A stretch of DNA of 64,000 bases, from assembly GCF_026914185.1 (NCBI RefSeq), contig NC_070558.1:8999501-9063500 (forward strand), written 5' to 3'. Within the stretch, counting starts at the first letter, position 1, and each line of letters opens with the position of its first letter. The notes under the pieces are model-generated. The model was not told the DNA's origin, did not search any database, and saw only the letters and a program-made list of their open reading frames with translations. Below are positions 56,627-64,000 of the stretch, one piece after another. The DNA comes from Puccinia triticina (lineage: Eukaryota; Basidiomycota; Pucciniomycetes; Pucciniales; Pucciniaceae). The translations under genes were made by a program, and so were the position numbers.

Positions 56627-57826
56627 AATGAAGAGTTATCAACTTACACAATTTATGAGTGATCTCGAAGAGTTTGGAGAAGTCAATTGGAGGCTGAGGG
56701 TTAAGGAGGAGTTTAGGTGTCTCAGATAGTGTATTGATGTATTCGGGTGAGTAGCAGTTGATTGGTAAATTTATGGGCACGTCAGAAAATTTGGGGGGAG
56801 TGGACAACATAGGAACTGAACGCCGGTTTTTGATTGTATAACTGTGTACATATTTGGGGCCTTTGGTGTTCGTTTTCTTGTGGATATGGATTTTGTCAAG
56901 TTGCTGAGCAAGGCTGTTGAATTCAGAAGACCTCCATGACAGTGGAACTTTGATGAGCGACTTGTCCTGTAGGCGTTCGGTTTCAGAAGTGCATTTGATG
57001 TCATCAAATAACTCCTTTGTTTCAGTTGATATGTCGAGGTTGGACAGTGTCTGTTGGCGGTGTTTCTGAAGCTAGAAAATTGGATTTGGGTACAGAATTA
57101 GTATGAGTGAATGAGGATGAGTGAGAAAAGCATATCCCCTACCTGGCTTCGCAACTTGGATTTCAACTCCGATTGTTTCTTGTTATTTTGGCGGATAGGG
57201 GAAAACCTTCCAAGCCTAAGACCTTTGGCTCTTCCAAGGAACCAGCGGTGTAAGGTACCCATGTGGAGTTCTTGGTTTGAAGCTTTGCTAGGATCGATGT
57301 AGAATCTCTTGAAAACCCCGTATTGGTGGGTGTGTCTCCAGTGCTTGAGAATAAATTGGGCAATAGACTGGTTCCAGGGTGAGTCCCAAGGATATTGCCA
57401 AGCAAAGGTTGCTCCGGGAAATCCAGATGCTGCAACATCTTGAAGATATAGAACTCGGAAAACTTCGGGGATCTTCTCGCTTTTGAGGGAGGATGCACTT
57501 TCTGGAATGTGAGATATTGGATGAATCAAGATTGAGTGTGGAAGGCTGCAGCCGGTCTGGTAATCTTGAGGGGATGGACAAATCCTCCAGGCTTCTGAAG
57601 ATTTGGTGTTCAAGTCTAGCAATGTGCGGGTAAATGCAGCAATACTCCGACACAAAGGTGAAGTTGACTTTGGGAGTACAGTGGAATAGATACTATTAAC
57701 TTTACGGGTGTTGGTTGGAGGATTGTTACCGGTGAAGTGAGAGTGAGTTAAAGTATTCATTGTGGGATTTTGAGCGAGTTGTTGGGGGGGGAAGTCACAT
57801 AACGTGGTCCTCTTATACAAAATCAT
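56619..57826 (-). CDS. intact two-exon orphan gene
   Basis: Exon 1 57826-57143 (or from the later ATG at 57760) joins at a GTAGGG donor to exon 2 57071-56619 after TTTTCTAG; the frame is uninterrupted, 378 residues. Contents: a Thr/Asn-rich N-terminus, a central part with FPGATFAWQYPWDSPWN and ILKHWRHTHQYGVFKRFYID, a basic stretch (RQNNKKQSELKSKLRSQ) and a C-terminal half with DKIHIHKKTN and a hydrophobic end. Convergent with the SNF2 pseudogene, sharing 8 bp at their stops. No domain is recognised. Unlike its neighbours it has no defect, so it is probably expressed or very recently arrived. It could be an accessory protein of a mobile element, but nothing shows that directly. Confidence 0.65.
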
Positions 57827-57982
57827 TCGGATCTGGGTGAGCAAGAAGTGTTGATCTCATCCCTTTGTGTTCAGAATCTCAAAGGGGTTCTTAATTCTGG
57901 GCAGCATTGCATGAATGGCCCAGAAATACATACATAAGATTTATTATGTAAAGTGTTTGGCAGAGGTGGATGAGTACGTTGA

Positions 57983-58018
57983 TGTCACCAAAACGTACGC
58001 GCGTACGTTTTGGTGACA
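57983..58018. promoter_or_regulatory. perfect 36-bp palindrome
   Basis: TGTCACCAAAACGTACGC followed immediately by its exact reverse complement, centred between 58000 and 58001, with no loop. The centre ACGTACGCGCGTACGT is itself alternating purine-pyrimidine. It lies about 160 bp upstream of the orphan gene's start. A dimeric protein binding site, an element end or a chance recent duplication are possible; the function is not known. Confidence 0.8.
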
Positions 58019-58796
58019 ATGTGAAGGATGCCCACCCGCTGACTCGGAACACAAGGCTGACTTTAGTGTGACATGTAATCACCCACCACTTTCAGACCCA
58101 ATATACACCTTTTCCTATGACTCACCTGCAAACAAGAGACGAGATGCTTGACAGGCCACAATTTGATGTAATTGGATAAACTAAATTTTGGGAGGGAGCC
58201 CATTCAGGTCCAAAGCATTTTTGGTTTAAACTCACAAATCCGACACAGAATTTGCTTGATACTATCAAACTCAGACGGATTGGACCCAATTGAATCACAT
58301 CAAGGGAGGTGGAACTTATCTAGGCACTTCAATATTTCTGTTGATCTGACAGTTTTTACGTGCATGATCTTGATTTTGGAGTGCTTCGCCAAATAAATGT
58401 AATAGGGGGAGACAACAACAGAAGTTCAAGAAAAATGTGATGTTTGATCTGAAGTTTTGCCAACTGCCTCCTTTTCCCAACAGATTCTTTCACTATGGTA
58501 AACATGGTTGTACAACCCTTCAAAGTTCAAACCCAGTAACACATTTCAATATTCCGGATCTAGACCAAAATAATGGAGGTTTTTTTAGCACAAAACAGCA
58601 ATTTGTGGGTGTGTATTGAATTGGTTGGCTAAGACTGTACCTTGGTGCAAAGTTACCCAGATATTTAGCAAGCATATAGTTAATCAGAAGCAGACAACGG
58701 TGCATTGGGGGTTTCACAACTGCTGGTAAAATTGAGTGGCCCTGACATAGAGTGCCCAAGTGAGTTATGGTTTCTGATGCTTAGGTGAATCAATAA
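58019..58796. other. non-genic stretch or unresolved exons
   Basis: A reverse-strand frame (58759-58520, LLINYMLAKYLGNFAPRYSL) could be a downstream exon of the small gene at 59087, but the splice sites are not convincing. Otherwise nothing is recognised. Confidence 0.3.
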
Positions 58797-59087
58797 TCAG
58801 TCCATACCTCTTCCTAATTGGTTTCTTCTGGCCATCCAAGTTGCGTGCATGTTGGGGACAGACCAGGAAGGGATCTTATGGTCGTGAGAATCCGCAACCA
58901 ACTTGCATTGGAGTTGAACACAGTGATTCCAATTGATCCAGTCACGGGATAATCTCTCTTGGACGCTGGTGTGGGTGGGTTCACCGGAAAGGGGAAGTTC
59001 GATACTCTCTACAAAACCATCTATCCTATCTTGCATAGATTTAATCCACTTCAGTTGATTTTGATTGAAACAGAATGTGGTGGGCAT
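58797..59087 (-). CDS. small uncharacterised ORF
   Basis: ATG at 59087, 96 codons, contains FNQNQLKWIKSMQDRIDGF and DWINWNHCVQLQCKLV. Hydrophilic, helical-looking and without recognisable motif. It may continue after a GTATGG donor near its end. It lies between the orphan gene and the Tnp2 transposase. Confidence 0.35.
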   Translation of the reverse strand: MPTTFCFNQNQLKWIKSMQDRIDGFVESIELPLSGEPTHTSVQERLSRDWINWNHCVQLQCKLVADSHDHKIPSWSVPNMHATWMARRNQLGRGMD

Positions 59088-59652
59088 TGTCAAAATTTGG
59101 CAAGTTTGAACAGCTTTGGTTGAGAAGAGGACGATGATGAAATAATTGGCATAAATGCTAATGAGTTGTGGCTATTTAAGGTCAGATTTAATTAAGTTTT
59201 TCTGGTGCCAAAATATTCCGTTTATCTTTCTGCAAAGTGAACCATTCAAAAGCAAGTCATCCTCTGGGATTTTACACGGGCATGAGTAATTGGGAAAACT
59301 TGCATGTGGGTTGATTGAAGTTAGTCAGTATGTGAGAATTTTAAGAATCACACCATCAGATCAGTGTGTCGAATCTGTCCTTCTTATTCCCCTGCAATGC
59401 AGAAAGCAGTGTCTTGCTGTGTATTTGGACAACAAAATATGGTTCAAAGAAGAATAAGGGAGATGATGTGATGAGGCTGCATCGATCACGTGATGCCTTG
59501 TTGAAATGTCACAGCAAATTGTACTCAGTAAATTTGTGGGATAATATATGTTGGTAAGGAAGGGGGACCTCACAGCTTAACACCTCCGTCTGGCTATCTA
59601 ACCTTCCAACACCGATTTCTCATCATTTCTTTTGCCTTAATCATCTGATCCT
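59088..59652. other. upstream region of the Tnp2 gene
   Basis: No gene recognised. Presumably holds the promoter of the Tnp2-type transposase, but no terminal repeat of the CACTA element could be identified here. Confidence 0.35.
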
Positions 59653-62600
59653 ATGAATAACATTCATCCTACCTACGTATGTCATTGTAAATCTCATGGA
59701 TGCTATGCAACCCAGCATGAAGAAGAAGGTATTGGCGTGGTTCCAGGAAGAGTACTCTCTAGGGTTGCTTATCAAGAGCACCAAAGTAAGGAATCACAGT
59801 TACAATTGAAGGTGTCATCAGTAGTTCCTCCTCCGCTTCTCACAGGTAGCACATCACACGTAAGCCGACATAAATCCCAATCCATTTGATCAGTGGTACT
59901 GATAATGAGGTCTTCCGTTGTGTTCAAAATTCTTCACTGAGAAGGAACCATCTCACTCTAACATGGTCCTGTGTCAAAATTACGGAGCCAGTGCACATCC
60001 TCTGTTCCTAGAGGAAGATTTCTGCAAACAAGTTATGCTGCAAATGGCGGAGTCCGTACTAAGAAACCGTCTCAGCAAGTCAGGTGCAGCTGATTTTCTT
60101 CGGGCAGCTCGTGAAAATGCTATTTTGCTCTTGAATATCTGGAGTAGTACCGATAGGACACTTGACGCATCCAGAATTGTGGAACAGATACCCCACACCC
60201 GCGAAGCCGTTTTTAACCGCCTCGGACTTAACCCTAGTATGACTACACAAGTGTGCTGTCAAAAGTGCTTTGCTTTGTACCCACTAGACGACAAGACAAA
60301 ACTCTGCCCAAAAAAATGCAATCAGCCATTCCTATCATCTTATCAGAGATTTTGCAAGTGGGCAAAAGAAAATGAACTGCAACCTAGATGTGATCATGAT
60401 CTTCTAAAGCCAAATCAAAACAATAAACTAAAGCCATTGCGCACATTCAGCTATGTCAAACTAGAGACTTGGCTCAAGGCACGACTTTCTGAATCGCACT
60501 TTAAGAATCTACTAGATACCAGCCTGAGTGCTCGATCTCAGAGCTCTGATCAAATGATGGAGGATGTGTGGGATGGAACCGTGTGGCAGGAGTTTCCTGC
60601 CACTGAAGAGGGTGATGGGATCTTCACCAAGACTTCTGGGAACCTTGTATTCAGCCTTTATCTCGACTGGTTCAACGCTGAAGGATCATCAAGCCTAGGT
60701 TCCCATAATTCTGTTGGTGCAATTACTTTGATATGCTTGAATCTTCCGCCCAGTCAACGCTACAAGATCAAGAACATATTCCTTTTTGGTGTGATCCCAG
60801 GACCTAAGGAGCCTAGCCTTGATCAATTGAACCATCTATTGTCACCCTTAGTCAAGGAGCTGCTGTCATTTTGGAAGGGTGTTTGTTTCGAATCTACAGC
60901 ATCACATCCAGAAGGCAGGATCATCCGTGCCGCAATTTTCCCCCTTATTGCAGACCTTCCGGCACTCCGCAAAACAGCTGGTTTTGGAAGTCACGCAGCA
61001 ACCTTATTCTGCTCCTTTTGTCTAATGGATAAGAAGGATATTGAAGAAACAGACCCGTCAAAGTTCCCTGCACGATCCAACGAGCAACATCTACTCCATG
61101 CAAAAGCGTGGTTTGCACTCGATAGCTACCAGGCTCGGAAGAAATTCATGAAGAAACACGGTGCAAGATGGAGTGTTCTAAATGAACTCCCCTACTGGCG
61201 TCCAGTCGAATACTGCTCTATTGAGCTTATGGACGCTCTGATTCTTGGTGACTTAAGAGATCACAGCATGCGTTTCTTGTACCTGCCTTCGGCAGCCAAA
61301 CAGCTCAAGTCAACTCAGGAGAAGGAGGAGGAGTGGCAGATGGATGCCCACTTTACGGCGCTTCCATTCACTGATCTTTTTCCAAGTGAACCAAAGAAGA
61401 CAGAGAAGCGGAGGCGCAGTGAAGAGCCAGATGATCCAACTTCAGAACTAAGGCCACCTAAGAGAGGAAAAACATCTCAAAACAACCCTTCCCTCAAGGG
61501 GAAACAGCGGGCAAATCAAGCTGATTCTAAATCTCAGTCTCAAGCCTCCTCGCAAACTGGCTCTGAGAGCACCCCAAGAAGCCACTCTTACAATTTCCGA
61601 GTTCGAAAACAGACGATTTACAATGAATGTGACGAGAGTGCAGATACTGAACACTCAGAAGATGACCGGAATAGTGATTGCACTGAGAGGGGACCAAAGA
61701 GAAACAAATTGTTGACACCACTGGGAAGAGACGGTGCTATCTCACATCGACTAAGGCCTCATGAACTTGAGGTGGTTTGACGAACACTCATTCACACCAC
61801 AATCCCATCTTGGATTGACCGGGTTCCACATAATTTAGGATTAGCAAGTCATGGCTCGCTAAAGGCTGCTGAGTGGCTTATTCTCTACAAAGTTTACTAC
61901 ACGATTGCATTGATTCCTGTCTGGAAGAAAACTTATTCAGAGTGTGCTACGGAAGAGGAAAAGGAACGAGTTGAAATTTTGCTGGAATCTACGACTCTTC
62001 TTTCCAAGATTTCACATTTCCTCACCTTGCCAAAGATCAATCCCCAACATCTCCCAGAGCTTGATGTTTGATAGTGAAATACCGCAAATGCCTCCATCGA
62101 GGATGGCCGGAAGAATCAACAAAGCCAAACCTGCATCTGACACAGCACTATTCTGATGTCATACAGAGGTTTGGTCCCCCTAGATCAACAGCAGCGTGGG
62201 CGCAAGAACGGGTTAATGGAATTCTCCAAAGATTACCAACAAATCACCACCCATGTCAGTCTGTGTTTTATTTAAATTCTGTTTAGATCATTACCAGCTG
62301 ATAAGGTCTTTTTTTTTCTGGAGATCAGCGGAGATCCCAAAAACATTGTTGAAGGAATGGCACATAAACTCCACCCTCCAACTTGTTATCCGTGGCGAAG
62401 AAACAAAGAAAGGCGGTTTGTTGGGAACGGACAATGCAAAGAAGAAGAACAAACCCACTTTACATCTTGACTCACAAATGATGACAAAGTGGAAACGAGC
62501 TATTGCGGGGAAAGAGAAATCTAAGGGAAGGCTTTGTGCAAATCCCATGGAGCTTGATCCAACGGTATCAAGCGAAATTATGATAACAATCAAAGGAAAG

Positions 62601-63020
62601 AACTTCAGCACAGCAAATCACCATCTTGGAAATTCTTATATTGAGTTTTTCTTTGGCCCTGACCAACGGTTTGGAACCATCAAGAACATATTCCGCTCAA
62701 TTCAAACACCTGGGAAAACATGGATTATTGTTCTTCCTTTCAAGGAACTGAACAAAACTGATGATCCCTACAATGATTATCCGGACCTCAATTGCCGATT
62801 GGTTCGAGATGAGTTTGAAGTTGCAGTGATTGTGGAGGAGGAGAAAATTGTTGGACATGTGGCTGTCCTGAAGAACCCTGCAGGAACTTTTGGAATTTTA
62901 AGCGAGACCATCACAGCTGTTGGATTGGGCACGGTGGTAAGTCATTCTCATGTGATACGGTTTTTTTGGACGTTATCTGACAGATTGTTTGTCCAGGGAT
63001 GGGAAGGTCTTGAGATGTAA
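59653..63020 (+). pseudogene. Tnp2-type transposase of a CACTA (EnSpm) element
   Basis: Exon 1 starts at 59653 with a cysteine/histidine motif (CHCKSHGC) typical of the N-terminus in basidiomycete Tnp2 proteins. The main frame, continuing from about 59960, has CCQKCFALYPL, WDGTVWQEF, LYLDWFNAEG, NSVGAITLICLNLP, GVIPGPKEPSLDQLNHLL and ADLPALRKTAGFGSHAATLF (the conserved core), then HGARWSVLNELPYWRP. An in-frame TGA at 61778-61780 (after LEVV) precedes RTLIHTTIPSW in the same frame. A 1-bp slip near 62068 precedes the block FGPPRSTAAWAQERVNG. The C-terminal domain (62330-62938) and a final small exon ending at 63020 follow. The element's termini were not found. One nonsense and one frameshift make it a probable pseudogene. 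Confidence 0.75.
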
Positions 63021-63350
63021 GATCTATTTGGATGTTTTTTATTCTCATATGTACAAACTTTATATATATGTTTGCTTGGATGTTTTGCTTGAATAAGGGG
63101 TGCTTTCCCTTTCAGCTTGGTATATCGATGATACCAGATCTTCTGTTTCTGATCCGAGAAGCAACACAGTGTCCTCTATATATTATTCTGAAGTTACTCT
63201 GAACCCAAGACCATGTTCCTTGCTTATTGATTTTTAGATCACTCTACACTCGTCTCTGTCTCCTTCTTGAGAAACCATAAATATTCTCGATCAAAATTCA
63301 AAACATCTGTTTGCAATATTTCATCTTCAAATTGAGATTCAGCTACATCA
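63021..63350. other. non-genic spacer
   Basis: AT-rich, no gene. Lies between the Tnp2 end and the next forward-strand ATG; a CACTA terminus might be expected here but none is recognisable. Confidence 0.35.
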
Positions 63351-64000
63351 ATGGATCATGAGCCTCAGGAAGTCGACGCCGACGGAGGTAACGGAAATGC
63401 TGATCAAGCTGGAGGACAGACTGGACCGCAAGGTGGGGGAAATGGTCAAGACGAACACAGCTGGATATCAAAGGTCATTGACAGCATCCTACCTAACATC
63501 ACTGACGAAGCCAACCGTAATAGATCTGCTGGTAGCTCAGCTCCTTCTGGTGAGTTAGAAATCACAAGAAAAATTTAATTATCATTTTTAAATTGATTTT
63601 GATTCGGGCTTTCATCGGCTAGGTTCGCACCCTGCAGGATTGTTGAACACTGACAGCGTCACGGAACGACCCCGACTGGATCCCCATTTCGTTGTTGAGA
63701 ATGCCAGAGGGGCAAGAGCTCATGTGGAGGAGAATGGGATTTGAATCCGTGGGGAGCGCCGAGCCCGAGGAATTGCTTGGAAGGAAGCTCTCAATGAGCA
63801 TTGCGACAAGTATTCTCGTGGGATCCAACATTTTATCAAATTTTTCCTTGGAGGACCAGTAAAACCGCAAGACTATCCTTCATCGCCGACCACAGAAGAA
63901 TTAGAGGCTCTTTACTGGGTAGACAGGCGATCCAAAATGATAATTGAACAACTCGATAGGTTGCGTTCCAGTCTCTCGGCCAAATCTCTAGCGGAGCAAG
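63351..64000 (+). pseudogene. start of an uncharacterised gene with one TGA, cut by the window end
   Basis: Exon 1 63351-63549 is Gly/Gln/Asp-rich (DQAGGQTGPQGGG) with HSWISKVIDSILPNITDEAN and ends at a GTGAGT donor. The acceptor CGGCTAG leads into exon 2 at 63623 in phase. Exon 2 reads to a TGA at 63742-63744 and then stays open for 85 more codons to the window edge, with IAWKEALNEHCDKYSRGI and TTEELEALYWVDRRSKMII. The frame after the stop looks like genuine protein, so a nonsense mutation is likely. No family recognised; it could be a retroelement gag-like protein or a host gene. Confidence 0.5.

Noticed and set aside
63736..63750. GGATTTGAATCC as a tRNA B box
   Set aside because: It lies inside an open reading frame, no A box or acceptor stem is found nearby, and the motif is simply palindromic.

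Overview
The window looks like a transposon-rich fungal nuclear contig, most probably from a rust fungus (Pucciniales, Puccinia-like). The evidence is intron-dense genes with 60-120 bp GT-AG introns, conserved fungal/eukaryotic genes (RRP1, a Kap121/IPO5-type importin), and transposase families typical of basidiomycetes (intron-containing hAT, Tnp2/CACTA, Ty1/copia, Ty3/gypsy). The genus is inferred and no database search was possible.

Layout. 1-4.7 kb: a small MITE, then a reverse-strand multi-exon gene for a coiled-coil protein of unknown function. 4.7-6.5 kb: a shared upstream region, then RRP1 (Nop52) on the forward strand. 6.8-12.4 kb: a large composite element with roughly 300-bp inverted arms, holding a decayed hAT transposase and nested foldback repeats. 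12.6-15.1 kb: a second coiled-coil gene. 16.5-21 kb: an intact 14-exon importin beta gene. 21-29 kb: non-genic repeat country with a tRNA-like sequence, two TIR elements whose cores are arrays of palindromic hairpins, a large foldback and a truncated hAT. 29.5-31.8 kb: uncharacterised reverse-strand coding sequence. 32-36 kb: an intact hAT element with a perfect 8-bp target duplication, sitting inside a foldback repeat. 36.8-42.2 kb: a very young intact Ty1/copia element that has landed in a GC-rich, C78 (UFM1-protease-like) sequence, now a pseudogene. 44-53.4 kb: a decayed Ty3/gypsy element whose gag is split by a 4-kb hAT. 54-64 kb: a Rad5/16-type SNF2 pseudogene, an intact two-exon orphan gene overlapping its end, a perfect 36-bp palindrome, a Tnp2 (CACTA) transposase, and the start of another broken gene.

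The host genes that look functional are RRP1 (ribosome biogenesis), the importin (nuclear import), two coiled-coil proteins and the orphan at 56.6-57.8 kb. Nearly everything else is mobile DNA in several nested layers. Two elements (the hAT at 33.2 kb and the copia at 36.8 kb) look recently active. Five otherwise open reading frames are each broken by a single in-frame TGA, which fits CGA-to-TGA decay in methylated repeats.
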